64,000 nt of DNA from Pristionchus mayeri (Eukaryota > Nematoda > Chromadorea > Rhabditida > Neodiplogasteridae). The position numbers and the translations under genes were made by a program. The stretch spans positions 19,134,984 through 19,198,983 of the forward strand of contig BTRK01000005.1 of assembly GCA_036245805.1 (NCBI GenBank), read 5' to 3'. Numbering within the stretch: position 1 is the first letter of the stretch; each line of letters starts with the position of its first letter. The notes beneath the pieces were generated by a model that saw nothing but the letters and a program-made list of their open reading frames with translations, was not told the DNA's origin and searched no databases. Positions 48,750 through 60,579 of this stretch are shown piece by piece.

Positions 48750-49322
48750 CTAGGGGTTGTACTCGATGGGGAGGTTCTTTCTGCGGACCATTCCGTCTCC
48801 CTGGAACCACTCGCGGCGGAACTGCTTGGCGGCTCCATCGGGGGTGTTGGTCCACTCGATGGTGATACGGTCGTTGTTGGTGTCCTGAAGAGGGAAGAAG
48901 TAGTTGGCGGAATACAGTAAGTGTAGAGTACAGTATTGTATACCATTACAGTACGCTGACTCATGCTTGGGAAATGAACAGGAGATACCGTACCTCCTGT
49001 CCGTAGGCGAAGGCATCGCAGGAGACGGCGATGAGGGCGTTCTCCTTGGGGTCGAGGACTCCGGCAGCGGGGTCGACTCCCAGTCTCTTCATGTTGGTAG
49101 TCTTGAAGGCCCATCCAATACGGTGAGCAGAGGAGTTGGTCACCTGGAAAGAGTACAATAAGAAGAGAAAGTGGATGGGTGGATGGGAAGAGTACAGTAT
49201 CCTACAGGAGGTGGGTATCGTACCTTGATGTGGTAGGTGTGCTTGTCATCGTACGGGGCGTTGAAGACGATCTTGGTGCCAGGCTGGGTGGCAATGTCCC
49301 CAGGAGGAACGGACTGAGCCAT
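48750..49322 (-). CDS. msp: Major sperm protein (MSP)
   Basis: Three exons in coding order 49322-49224, 49143-48994, 48884-48750, giving 127 residues, the usual MSP length. Landmarks: [71 protein letters not shown], and [15 protein letters not shown] with IEYNP at the end. MSP forms the filament cytoskeleton that drives amoeboid movement of nematode sperm and also signals to oocytes. Compared with the familiar nematode sequences the region after SSA reads [10 protein letters not shown] rather than the usual RRIGYGIKTT, a conservative change. Both introns contain the TACNGTA-type heptamer. A remnant of another MSP 3' end lies at 51798-51818. Confidence 0.98.
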
Positions 49323-49542
49323 GTCGACGACTTGGTGTGAGGTGGAGACCGAGTGGAGGGGTATTTATACTCCGAAGTGAGATGGAAATGAGATTCAGTT
49401 CCATCTGAACTCGTTGGCATTTGCACGGATTTGACTGAACAAGGAGGACAAGGGAAAGGACAAGGGGGGGAGGACAAGGGGGGTTCAAAGATGCAATGCA
49501 AATGCGTGAACTGGTGATTTATCGCTGATGAGAGTTACAATT

Positions 49543-49588
49543 ATAGATTCATCCATCCTTTTCGAATAGATTCATCCATCCTTTTCGA
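49543..49588. repeat. Tandem 23-bp duplication
   Basis: TAGATTCATCCATCCTTTTCGAA occurs twice in direct succession upstream of the MSP gene. Confidence 0.8.
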
Positions 49589-49954
49589 ATCGAATTTATT
49601 GCTACCATAGTAGATGACACTTAACTGTGGCAACAATTGGATGAGGCATGTTTGAAAGTTCTACCGAACACTGAATATTCTCTTAGAGGTTTCTAGAGCA
49701 GAGTTATTGTGGATATTTGAAATATGCACGAGATGTGAGGGAGAATTTTCGATCCACCATCCAAATGTTCTTATTATCTGATTTATTGTGGAGGAAATGC
49801 AAATGCGATTGGAAGAGTATCATTTATTAAATTCAATCGAAAATTTATAGTGATAAAAAATATGAAGATATAATATGATATACAGTTTGTACTGAGAAGA
49901 ATACTCATAAATTACTTATTATTAAAGCTGTCTGTAGGCAATCAAATATGACAA

Positions 49955-50869
49955 TTATTGGAATCGACTACGTTTGTCGGATTCTTCCGAATAGTGAGAC
50001 TTTCTCTTTCTAGATGAAGGAACGGGAGATGAAGGGGGAGAGGAGGGAGGGGAAGGAAGAGAGGGGCAAGGAGAAGAAGGAGGAGAATAGTGATATGAGG
50101 GAGAGGAAGGAAGAGAGGGAAGAACAACTTCTTCCTCGTCCTCATCTTCGATCACTTCTTCTACGAGTGCCACAGCCATCGATTCCACATCACAGAAGGG
50201 ACATTCGATGGAAAATCGATCTGAAAGATGAGAAATGATATTCATTTTGAGGAAGTAAACGAACGGCAAGAGTGAACATTTCCTTCGAAACGAGAATATC
50301 CTATGAAAGGAGTGAGAGAGACTAACCAGGATATTCTTCCATCGTGAGTACACAGCAAGTGCACAGGGAATGTCCACATCCAGTGAAGAACATTCGTTCG
50401 TAGGGTTGTTCCGTATGGCAGATTCCACATTCTCGATCGTGAATTTCATCTCGGAATACGCGTACGAAGCGTGTAGGCCGCGTGCAGAGCGGACACGCGT
50501 CACCGACCGCGCACTCGCGGCAGAAGAAGTGACCGCAGGACTTGGAAGCGAGACGAGGGAATGGAGAAGAAGAGTGACAGGATTGGCATGCAGGGGAGAG
50601 ACGATCGCCGTTGGAGAGACTGAAATTGAGATGAGATTAGGGGATAGGGGAAGAATGGTGGAGGAGGAAGAACGAGCCACTGTTTTCACTTGTTTCATTC
50701 CCCAAAGAAGAGCGCACGCGAAATGTAGAATTCATTTTTATACCCATTTCTACAGTACTGAGTAAGTCACAAGTGTGTGAGTATGAATATAAACTGACCT
50801 CTCTTCGGTATATCTCTTAACTTGCTCGATGTAGTCGAGGACACGAGGGGAAGGAGAAGGGAAAGCCAT
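49955..50869 (-). CDS. Double-RING protein with Ser/Pro-rich tail
   Basis: Three phase-consistent exons in coding order 50869-50799, 50619-50327, 50220-49955 (about 209 residues). N-terminal helix (LDYIEQVKRYTEE), then a first RING (CQSC ... SCGHFFCRECAVGDACPLC) and a second RING (CGICHTEQ ... TGCGHSLCTCC ... IECPFCDVE), split by the last intron. Then come an acidic patch (EEVIEDEDEEEV), a serine/proline repeat (SLPSPPSSPPSSPV) and a short basic end (SSRKRKS ... KRSRFQ) that could act as a nuclear signal. Likely an E3 ubiquitin ligase by domain. Shares the two-RING architecture with 30067-31403 but sequences are clearly diverged. No specific orthologue recognised. Confidence 0.88.
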
Positions 50870-51797
50870 GGTAGAGTGAGTGAAGGAATCAAGAATGAAT
50901 GAAGAGAGAGAAGAGTGATTGCTTATATACCCTGAAGGTGGGATGAGTTTAGGGCCCCTCACCACTTGGAACCCTCCTGATTAGCCATTTATGGTCCCTC
51001 GGATGAGAGTGAAGAGAGGGCGGCTTCCGATGTAGGAGATACAGTGGTAATTGTGTTTACGATCTATGATTTGGGAGGAATCACGAATGATCTTAAGATC
51101 AACTTAAGATCAACTGATGGTCGAAGATGAGAAATATTGGTGGAAGATTATTGTAACTTTCTAAATTCGAGTAGTGTTCCTTGAGGTCACTATCGTTTAC
51201 TATCCAATGAAACTAAATACCTTTCTCTCTTTTTTCCGTCACTCATGAGTATTTCCTTCTCCTCACCCTACTAACTCGCTGACTTGCATCGAAGTTGTCT
51301 CTGTATTAGCCTCCCGTCTCATACGAAGGTTGTGATGCATTCAAGTCATCGAGCCACAATCGAGTTCGATTCCATCACGAATTTGAATGAACGACACAAG
51401 AAGAACACGGAAGATAATGGCCTAATTCCCGATAGATACTGTACGTTACCCCATCTCCCGCTAAGAAACTCTTTTCAGACGGTCTCTCATCAACTCATCC
51501 CCTCTCCTTCCCCTTCGATTACTCTCCTTCTCTCGAGGAGAATATGCAGGGGGTGGGAGAATCTTCGACTTAGAGATCGACAATTCACAAGAGAATGATT
51601 GTGATTTGCGAACACTGGAGAAAACAACTTATGATCTTTCGATTCGAACCATGGTTCCATTTGACAAATATCCACCTCCAACGGAGGACCCTAGACAATC
51701 CACCGTTAGTCTTCGTATATGAAACATCCGTTCAACCCACGATTTATCAGTGCCCCGTAATTTATGTGTGGAGGGATACAACCTTGTATTCAACATC
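50870..51797. other. Intergenic stretch
   Basis: No gene supported between the start of the double-RING gene and the MSP remnant; ordinary composition with a few weak frames. Confidence 0.5.
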
Positions 51798-51818
51798 TAG
51801 GGGTGGTACTCGATGGGT
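51798..51818 (-). pseudogene. Remnant of an MSP gene 3' end
   Basis: CTAGGGGTGGTACTCGATGGG differs at one base from the MSP stop-codon region (48750-48770) and reads PIEYHP-stop on the minus strand. The flanking 15-20 bases on the stop side are also similar (ATTC(C)A(A)(T/C)ATCTAGG). Nothing upstream of the last codons remains. Confidence 0.55.
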
Positions 51819-51884
51819 CAACATTTTTTCTCGACTCAGAATCTGAGCCCATTCTGACTCGACAATTGTGACTAGAATTGGCTA

Positions 51885-52066
51885 GCTGCCAATTTTTGCT
51901 TCTTTGACCAATAAAGATCATGTTCTCAATAACGAAATATCCATTGATTTTCTTACACCTCGATGATCAAAAAATGATCAAATTTCCATGGAGGTGTAGG
52001 AAAATCAATGGATATTTTGTTATTTAGAACGTGATCTTTATTGGTCAAAGAAGCAAAATTGGCAGC
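51885..52066. repeat. Short inverted repeat, about 182 bp
   Basis: Arms of about 75 bp (GCTGCCAATTTTTGCTTCTT ... CAATGGATATT) in inverted orientation around TGATCAAAAAATGATCA at about 51962-51978. Resembles a small hairpin MITE; no TA duplication was identified. Confidence 0.85.
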
Positions 52067-52426
52067 GATCAATGAAAAATTTGAAAATCGAGAACGAGAG
52101 TAGATCAAAAATGAATGTTCTCTCCTGGGAAGAATGTCGTGCAGTGCACTTAAGACGAAAAGCAGGCAAGCCTCGCCTTGATCACTCCCCTTCTCCCTTC
52201 CCTTATTCGGTCTATTCTTTGTATCCCATGTCTTCACTGTGAATTACAGAATGCTATCTCACGAATTTTCATTAGTCGCAATCGTGTTCGGGGATTTGTT
52301 GGCGACCAGTGAACCAGGGAATGAAATGGAAAAGGGGCGGAACTTCTTCTTCTCTCTTCGCCCTTCTCTTCTCACAGGATCGAACAGCATCCACTCTTCT
52401 TCTGAGGAGCTGCAATGGTACGGTAC

Positions 52427-53240
52427 TTAGCGATTGATTCCTCGTATCTCACGAGGAGGCTGCTTCTTCGCAGCTGCAGCAGGAGGCGGGGTCGCTGCAC
52501 CACTTGCCCCATTCGAAGGCTCAAGTGATCTTTGATCTTTCTCATCCTTCTCCTACTCACCGGCAGACATGTCTTGGAGGTGGGAGCAGGAGGCGGCGGA
52601 GGTGGAGGTGGAAGGGCCGGGGGGGTCGGAGTCTCTCCTGCAGCAGCTGCAGGAGGGGCCGTCTGCTGCTGTGTCTTCTCAGCCGAGAGACTCTTTCGCT
52701 GCTTTGATCCCTGCGAATACGGTAGTGAGATACGGTAGTGAGACTACAGTAACCTTCTTCTCAGATTTCTTGTCTCCCTCTTTTTCTCCTTCCTTCTCTT
52801 CCTTCTTCTCCTCTTCCTTCTCTTCCTTCTTCTTTTCCTCACTCTTCTCCTTCTCTTTGCCCTTCTCCTCTTCCTTGTCTTGCGACTGCAATCAGTCTTC
52901 GATCGACCGGCTATCGTACTCTACCGTACCTCCGTGTTCTTCTTGCCCTTCTTGCTGTTTTTCACATCTGCTCCCTTGCTGTTCTGCTCCTTACTTCCAT
53001 CCTTGCTTCCCTCTTTCTTCTTCTTCAAAAGGGATACGGTATGGGATAAGGTGGGGGGAGGGGTACGGTACCTCATCCCCCTCGTTGTCCTTGTCTGATC
53101 CCAACGACAGGTCGTAGTCATCGTAGTCCTTCTGCAATCGAATGGCCATTTCCCCTATCGCGAACTGATTACAGTACCTTCTTCTTGGCTGGGAGCTTCT
53201 TCTCTGCACTCTGCTTGGCGATGTCCTCGATATTGTCCAT
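52427..53240 (-). CDS. Lysine/glutamate-rich protein 2
   Basis: Exons in coding order 53240-53178, 53131-53072, one ending near 52943, one of about 52890-52755, then about 52712-52568 and 52523-52427 (TAA). Product begins MDNIEDIAKQSAEKKL, then acidic (DYDDYDLSLGSDKDNEGDE), then a long Lys/Glu/Ser low-complexity region (KEEEKGKEKEKSEEKKKEE), then a proline/alanine-rich part (PPALPPPPPPPPAPTSK, ATPPPAAAAKK) ending IRGINR. No domain recognised. The ATG is one base behind a perfect acceptor (CACCTTCCAG), suggesting a trans-spliced message. Composition and position suggest relation to the neighbouring gene at 53738. Confidence 0.72.
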
Positions 53241-53737
53241 TCTGGAAGGTGACGGTAGTCAGTAATCGATCGATCGAGAGTTCTTACAGTACTCGAAGAA
53301 GGAGAACCGCCTCGCGCAATCCAAGTGAGGACGAATGAATGGAGAAAGAGGGGGGAAGGGAGAGGAGAGATGACATTTTAATAAAGATAAGAGGATTTTG
53401 GCCAATTATCGATTGAAGTGTACATTTGTTGAAGGTCGTGTTCTTAGGATGTATTGACTACGTTGAAGAAGCAATTACCCCTTGATACGTCTATCCATCT
53501 CAGAGCCAAAGGGGACCATCACCATTCATAAAACAACATTCAAGCAACAACACAATTCAATTAGTCATAAGTAGCCTTTATCGTACGTTTTCTCTTTCTG
53601 AATTTCATATGAATCCTGCTTGTTTCTTCGTTCAAATTTCCCCGTTGGCTGGCAGAAAACTCGATCGTTCCGTCAGTTGAGTCGCCTCAATTCATTAAAT
53701 AAATATTATTTTAAATATAATTAATGAATAGATGCAA
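53241..53737. other. Intergenic gap in a same-strand gene run
   Basis: No exon seen; about 500 bp between two lysine/glutamate-rich genes on the minus strand. Confidence 0.5.
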
Positions 53738-55142
53738 TTAGGTTACATTGATGCCCACTTTGGTATGCTTCTTCTTCTTCTTGGCATCTGCACTCTGCTG
53801 AGTTCCTTGAGTTCCATCCGCCTCCTTCTTCCCCTTCTTCGATCGATTGCTTCGCTTCTGCTTGTTCGACGCCTCAAGAGATCAAAGATCAATCTCAATT
53901 CGACATCCTACACTCTTAATCCCAGGCTATTCTGTTCACACAAATTGATACACAGAGGAATGAGAATGAGAATGACGTCTTCAAGTTGACCTTAGACTTG
54001 GGGGAGGGCGGAGTGGGAGCGAGGGCTTCGTCAACGTCGAGACTCCTGTCGACCTCCTTCTTCGGCTTGTCCATTATCGTATCCACCTCAATCGATCGCA
54101 TAGAATGATTTATCAATTTGTGACTACCTGGCTCTGATCCACATTCTCTTCCTCTTCTTTCTTCTCTTCTTCCTTCTTCTCCTCTTCTTTCTTCTCCTCC
54201 CCTTTCTTCTCCCCCTCTTTCTTCTCCTTCTCTTTTTCCTTCTCTTTTTCCTTCTCTTTTTCCTTCTCTTTTTCCTTCTCTTTTTCCTTCTCTTTCTTCT
54301 TTTCATCCTTCACCCCTTTCTTGTCCTCTTTCCTTGAGAACTGAGAGTGCATTTGTACTTATTTATTTTTAAATGTATCATTCCACCTTCCATTCATGTT
54401 CGTTTGCTACGACACTCGGTTTGAATCTGGCGTGATTCTCTTTCTCCTTCACTGGATTCGATCCAATCTGCAATGGATGGATAAGGGGGTCATCCCTTCG
54501 ACTCCCCACGAGTGGACCGGGTGCATCCGAGGGGCGGGGCTTGATGCAGCTGCAGCAGTCTTCTCCCCTCCCTTTTCCTCCTTCTTCTTCTGCTCCACCT
54601 TCTTATCCTCCTTCACCAATTCTTTCGACCCCTTCCTGGTCTACAAAGATACAGTACACCTCCTACCGTATCCTACCGTATCCCACCGTACCTTTCCGGG
54701 CACGAGTGTGTTCGTATCCTTATCCGTCTTGTCCTGCACACTCATATAGTCGGTGACGTTGTACTTGGTCTTCTCTTCAGTTTTGTCCTGAGGGGATCAA
54801 TTATCGATTGATTGGCTATTGATGACGTCACCTTCTCCGCCGGTTTCTCTTCATTCTCCATCTTCGACGCCTTGCTCTGCGGGTCAGTTTCCTTGGCAGT
54901 TTGCTGAATTCGTCTAAGATGACGTCATCTGGATTCTTCCTTCACCTCGACTGTCGATTTGCCTTTTCCCATTTTGTCAGTGACAGCGAGTGGATCGTAG
55001 TCCTTCCCAGACAGCTGCAAAACGAAGCTACAGTATGCAGGGGTACGGTATCGATCGATACCATTGTCGATTTGTCTCCAATCTTCTCAGGCACAACTGT
55101 AGGCTGGACGTTCTTCGGATCCGAAGTCACGGGTTTGGGAGG
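53738..55142 (-). CDS. Lysine/glutamate-rich protein 1, N-terminus unresolved
   Basis: Exons read (coding order) PPKPVTSDPKNVQPTVV (from 55142), LSGKDYDPLAVTDKMGKGKS, TAKETDPQSKASKMENEEK, DKTEEKTKYNVTDYMSVQDK, TRKGSKELVKEDKKVEQKKK, SNPVKEKENHARFKPSVVAN, then a KEKEK repeat exon (about 54333-54129), VDTIMDKPKKEVDRSLDVDE and a lysine-rich last exon ending KVGINVT, TAA 53738. The KEKE stretch comes from a 12-bp tandem repeat (about 54225-54300). No domain recognised; such sequence is probably disordered or a long single helix. The GGGGA-repeat stretch at 55192-55231 lies just upstream of the first recognised exon; a starting ATG could not be fixed. Confidence 0.65.
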
Positions 55143-55191
55143 CTGCAATGGACAAAGTTCCTTAGCCCATCCTACAGTATCCACCTCGGGA

Positions 55192-55231
55192 GGGGAGGGG
55201 AGGGGAGGGGAGGGGAGGAGAGGGGAGGGGA
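55192..55231. repeat. GGGGA-type simple repeat
   Basis: About eight GGGGA / GGGAGG units in a row. Confidence 0.9.
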
Positions 55232-55685
55232 CTCGCCTGACGACCTCCTTCTAACGACGCGAGAGATAGAAATGAATGGTGAAGAAAGAGAGGAGTGACA
55301 TACACCCCATTCGATATTTACAATGCAAAGTTCAAACGGTTTTGGGCAGTCGTTAAGAAAGAGTCGCATGTCTCGAATACGATCCCCATGGCCTTATCAA
55401 TCACTAGCTCCAAGTTCAAATCGACCAAGAAGTTGTATTTTCCAATCCCCAATTAATAAAATGCAGTGTATACACGAAGTAAAACTCCTCTTTTATCGGC
55501 TCAGCATGAAAAGTACAACAGCACATTCAACAAATTTCGGAATGAAATATCGTGTAATATCATTATAACAACAGACATAAGAAGGCATTAGTAAATGGTG
55601 AGACCGTCAATTTACCGTATCTGGGTACAGTATCATAGTTATGGTTTGATAGGGAGAGGATACGGTATCATCCTACCGTACTCCT

Positions 55686-58600
55686 CTACTTCCCGAAGAG
55701 ACTTCCTCCTGGCTTCGTGGGAGTCGAACTGAAGAGCAGACCAGACGAACTGTTTGCGATCGTAGGCTTCCCGAAGCTCAGAGTCGAAGAGGCTGAAAGC
55801 AACCACACTCTTAACACCGTAAACTCATGATATCGTGTCTGTCCACCGTATTCTCTTCCTACCGTACTCACCGGCGGGAGTGGCGGTCGTTCCGAAGAGG
55901 GACGTCGATGTCGAGGCAGTCGAAGAGGGCGTCCCGAACAGAGAACCTACAGGTACATCAACACTCGAACTATTCAATTTCTTCCAAACATGCATCCACA
56001 ACTACTTTCTGCAGTTCAAGTATACTCTCCCCTAACCCTTCTCACCACTCGTTCCAGTCGTGGCTGCTGCAGGGGTCGCGAAGGAGAAGGGCTTCGCTGC
56101 AGTCGATGCACCACCGAAGAGACCTGAATATCAATGATTTCTCTTGGAAATCAGGCACGGTCACAATCCGGGACGAGTCATCCACTACTCCTCCTTCCCT
56201 ATCAGTAACCAACCTCCTCCAGTGGTGGTGGTCGTTCCGAAGAGACCTCCCGTCGCCACTGCTGGAGCTGCACCTGCAAATACCATCCTCAATTACTGAA
56301 ACTATCATCCACAGTTTCTAAAGTAACTCAAATATTCCACTAAAATCAGTAATCGATACCCGTACCCGTCTGTCGGAAGTACTGTCCGATCTGGAGGGCG
56401 GTCGCCTGGCTGGGCAGTGCTGGCTCGCCAGCCAGTCGTCGAGCAGCAGAGGCAACTGCAGCTGCTGCAGAGTGGGCGGAGGCAGAGGTCGAAGAGGAGA
56501 GGAAACTGCTGCAGAGGGGGAGTATGAGCAGGGAGTTATTGGGAGATGATCTTAGGTTCATGGGGAAATACAGACAATTCTTTCAAGGATCTTTCTAATG
56601 TTGAACAATCTTCGGTCCGTTTCAGTCAAAGGAACTATACGTGCCTGTAGGTAGTTTCTCTGGCCAGTTTTCCCGGATGCTCCTCGTTGAATACCTCCTT
56701 AAGATCCTGCAACAACCACAACTATCAAAGCTACCAACATTAAGGAAGCGAAGCACTATTTCGACCTCGCATCCATAGGTGGGCGGGGGTTGAAGCTGGA
56801 AATCGAAAACCGGGGGTGTTTAGGGTCAAAGGAGAGGATCGTTTTTGTGACAAAATTTTCCAAAAACCGGGGGTGCCCAATCCGAAAACCGGGGGTGTTT
56901 CACAGCTGGCTTCGATGGTGCCCACCTATGCTCGCATCAATATTAGTACGATTCCCGCTCGCAAAATCCGCCCTCTTCCTTCTCTTCATTTCATCTACCA
57001 GTATTCTACCGTACCCCATCCTCTTCAAACTCACGCTGATCTTGTCCTTGATGCCGATGATCTGATTGGCGACGTGCGAGAAGATGACGTCGAATCGACC
57101 GAGATGGTCCGAGATGTCCTTCTCGGAGATCAACGACTGCAATCCCATCGTGTTACCATACTCCTCTCTACCGTATCCCTCTCCCCTTCCCCTCACCGTT
57201 CCACTCTGCATCTGCTGCACCCTCTGCTGCAGCTCTTCGATCGTCTCTGCGTACTGTGCGAGGAGGGAGTTGTACTCGCGGATCAGCTGGATCATGTACC
57301 TGATAACAGATGCTCTAAGTTTGAGATAGTAGTTTTATACTAGATTCCACGCTAATTGACGAGGCTCCATCGTTGATATTTCAGCATAGCTAGTAATCGT
57401 AGTGGTATCTACTCCCTCCCACTCACTGTCTGCCCTGGTTGTTCGACGTGTACACATTCTTAGCCGCGTTTTCATGAATCGAAGTCGCCACCTGAACACA
57501 TTCATCATAGAACACTCGCTTATTTATCTTATAAATGATGTAGAAGAGTGTTCTCCTTCATCCCGACCATCCTCTTCTAGTAGAGTGTCCCTCTCTTCTC
57601 ACCTGTGCTAGTCGTTGATCTCTGACAGTCTTCGCCCTCAGTTTGTCCTCCATCGATGAGAGGGAAGAACTGTTGACTGAGATGGACGAGATGCGTCGTT
57701 CCAACTGAAACCATTACTAACAGATACTCTATTTTATACCACAGCTACTATTGGAGAAATGGTAGAACTTGCAACAAATGAAGATGTGTGGCATCACGTC
57801 CCGATTCACCTCGTGTGTTTACATTTTATTTTATTTTATGAACCTGATGCGGGTTCGGAAAAAAAAAGAGACTAAACTAAGCGCCCCTTCTAATTACAAG
57901 GCAAGAATTTGTTGCTGTCGTGAAATCAACCTCCCCTCAGCGACCGATGGTACTCCATCACTCAACTGACCTCCATCACTCAACTGACCTCCATACACTC
58001 CCCTCCCTCCTCCCCCTCACCTGTCTGATTCTGTCCTCTATCTTCAGGCAGGCATCACTCGACTTGCACGCAAACTCGTCCGAGTGCTTCTTGTTCTCAG
58101 CCAATGCATTCCTGCCAAGTTAGATATTGAATATCCATTTTCCTTGAGTCGGAGCTGCTCAAAACCCATCTGATCGATAATGCTTACTTGACAGCAGCGA
58201 GTAGATCGAGCTGTGGCTGTTCCACCTTCCCCTCCCTCGGGTTCTCCACCTCAAAGAGTAGCATTCGTGTTTCGAAAAATCGGAATCTTTGTTTGCGCAA
58301 ATTCAATCGCCCAACAACTTTTCCATACAATTCAGAGATGACTCAGTGTTTCCACATAATTAGAGACATCCTACCAATACCAACGTATCCAATCCCTTCT
58401 CCCTCACCTGCGTCTCCTGTTTGACGTCACTTCCGCCAGCCCCCAGTCCCCCACTCATTCCCGCGATTCCTGCAATACCAACTATTCTAGCTTAGAGGTT
58501 CACAAACGACACTTTCGTGTTTCGAGAGTGGCTCTTATGAAACAAACGGTTACTTTCTCCCTGCTCACACCAACAATGCTTGTACTGTACCTCCGAAAGT

Positions 58601-60121
58601 GGTAGCAGTGGTCGCTCCGCCCAGTCCCGTGCTTGCTGCAGGGGCTGCAGTCGAAGGAGCGCCGAAGAGAGACGTCCCCGTCGAAGATGTCGCTGAACGA
58701 ATCACAATGAGTGCACCCATCGAAGTATCTCTCCCAGGAGATCTTACACCCTCACGCCAGATCTATTTTTCTTGTCCACTGAACGTTCGAAGTATCAATG
58801 TCCTACTCATTTCCCAATGTTCCTTAATCTTCTTCTCAACTCACCAGCGGGTGCACCGAAGAGACCAGTCGATGCAGTGGTGGCTGTGGCTGCAATCCTT
58901 CTATTCATCCGCAATCAGCCTATTCGTGCATTTTGTGTAGTTCATAACAGTTCAAATTGATAGGAAATTAATCCTATTTTGCAATACATGCAATTTAGTG
59001 GGATCGACGCGAGTGATAAAATACATCAGGTAAACGGGGAGGGAGGGGGGGGGGGGGTCGAGTCGCTCCACTAACCGGGGGCTCCGAAGAGTGACTTGGG
59101 CGCGGCAGTGGTCGTTGATCCGAAGAGGGAGGGAGCTGCACTGGTCGAAGCTAAGAGGGGAACGATTAGTATCTCGAGGGGGGAGGGGGCAAATGCTCCT
59201 CTTCCTTCTCCTCACCGGGGGTTCCGAAGAGTCCCGTGCTGGCAGTGCTCGCTGCAGGAGCACCGAAGAGAGGCGCAGCCGTCACCGTCGTAGGCGCTGC
59301 AAGGAGAGGGAGTAGGAAGGGAGATACTAAGCGCCCAGCCCCTCCGCAAATTGCATCAAAATCTAAGCGCATGAATGAGCACTTCATACAACGAAAGAAG
59401 TATAAAATGTAGCTGCTTACCCGGTGCTCCGAATAGTCCTCCTGCAGCAGGCGCAACTGCAGCAGCGGGCGCCCCGAAGAGGGTCGGAGCTGCACTCGTC
59501 GTCGCTGCAAGGAGAACTGGATAAATCAAGATAAAGTAATCAACAAATAGTCATATTATCCCTTGCCATCCTAATAGAATCATTATTCAATGAAAACAGT
59601 ATAATCAGGTGGAAAGAGAAACCTGGATTTGCGGAATTATCAATATTTATTCTGAGGTTGACGCGCTTCATCGCTGCACTCGACTATTGAGAACACGGGG
59701 CGAGAAGTGGAAGAGGGAGGAAGGGAAGGGACGAGCGCGCTAGTGATCTACCCAGTCTATCTTCTAGCTATTGATTAATTACGAGGGGGATGGGACACGA
59801 TCAAAGTAAACAACAACGCCTAGGGAAAGTGGTTCACTCTTTTTTCAAGGTCGCTTTCTACTCCAACCTGGCGCTCCAAACAACGAGGTGGTCGTTGTCG
59901 TTGCAAGGGCTGCACCGAAGAGAGACGAAGCAGTCGTCGCAGCTGCAAGGATAAGATGGAACGAGTATCAACCCCCTCCCCCCTCCCTTGTATCCAAGAA
60001 GGCCCTACTGCTAACCGGGTGCAGCTCCGAAGAGTGAAGTGGTCGTGGTCGCGGGTGCTGCAGCACCGAAGAGAGGAGTGGAAGTTGCAGCCGGCTGGGC
60101 TGCACCGAATGTGAAAGACAT
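55686..60121 (-). CDS. Nucleoporin NUP58/p45 homologue (FG repeats plus coiled coil)
   Basis: Component of the central channel NUP62-NUP58-NUP54 complex of the nuclear pore. From ATG 60121 (MSFTFGAAQPAAT) the N-terminal exons are FG repeats of the form PLFGA / SLFGA / GLFGT with Ala/Thr linkers. The central coiled-coil exons read VEQPQLDLLAAVK, SSDACLKIEDRIRQ, LERRISSISVN, VATSIHENAAKNVY and LIREYNSLLAQYAETIEELQ. The last of these matches the conserved NUP58 heptads. They continue with KDISDHLGRFDVIFSHVAN and DLKEVFNEEHPGKLARETTY. The C-terminus returns to FG (LSFGKP ... GGSLFGK, TAG 55686). This order, FG-coil-FG, separates NUP58 from NUP62 and NUP54. The C. elegans orthologue would be NPP-4. 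An intron holds a 149-bp MITE (56778-56926). ATG follows a GATTGTAG acceptor by one base. Confidence 0.9.
56778..56926. mobile_element. Small MITE in a NUP58 intron
   Basis: GGTGGGC...GCCCACC termini with flanking TA; interior holds three copies of an AAAACCGGGGGTG(T/C) motif. 149 bp, non-coding. Confidence 0.8.
59044..59057. repeat. Poly-G run in a NUP58 intron
   Basis: Run of G broken by a single A, in an intron of the FG-repeat part. Confidence 0.9.
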
Positions 60122-60579
60122 CCTACAATCGAGGGGTTGCCCGTCTTCCAAGGGAGTCCTGTCTAGATACTTCTCCAGCCACACAACTGATTCATGTGTA
60201 TGCGATTCAATAACCACATCGAGAAAAAAAATGTTTTATTGAGGAAGAATAACAGAAAACGGCTGAAAACCATGAAATGTGGATCATCGGAGGTTCGGAA
60301 CAACGGTAAATCCAGGAAAAGGAAAAGGGCAGGAAAATAGGGTAACAACGATGCCATTCTAGAGCAAGATAAAAGAGGATGTGGGTAGATCTAGAATGAA
60401 ACATCAAAACAGAACGAGAACAAACAATGAGTGGAGAACATGGGCTCTACTGTGGAGTATCTCTGAAGAGTGCAAAAGTGAGAACTCGTCTTCACAGGAG
60501 CGAGAGGCTATTGAGCAGCTGCTGCCTGAAGTAGAAGTATTTTCGAAATATATGTGTTACTATAAAAGGGTAGTGTGCA

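Noticed and set aside
55680..60130. NUP62 as the identity of the FG protein
   Set aside because: It has FG repeats after as well as before the coiled coil, and heptads (LIREYNSLLAQYAETIEELQ) like NUP58.
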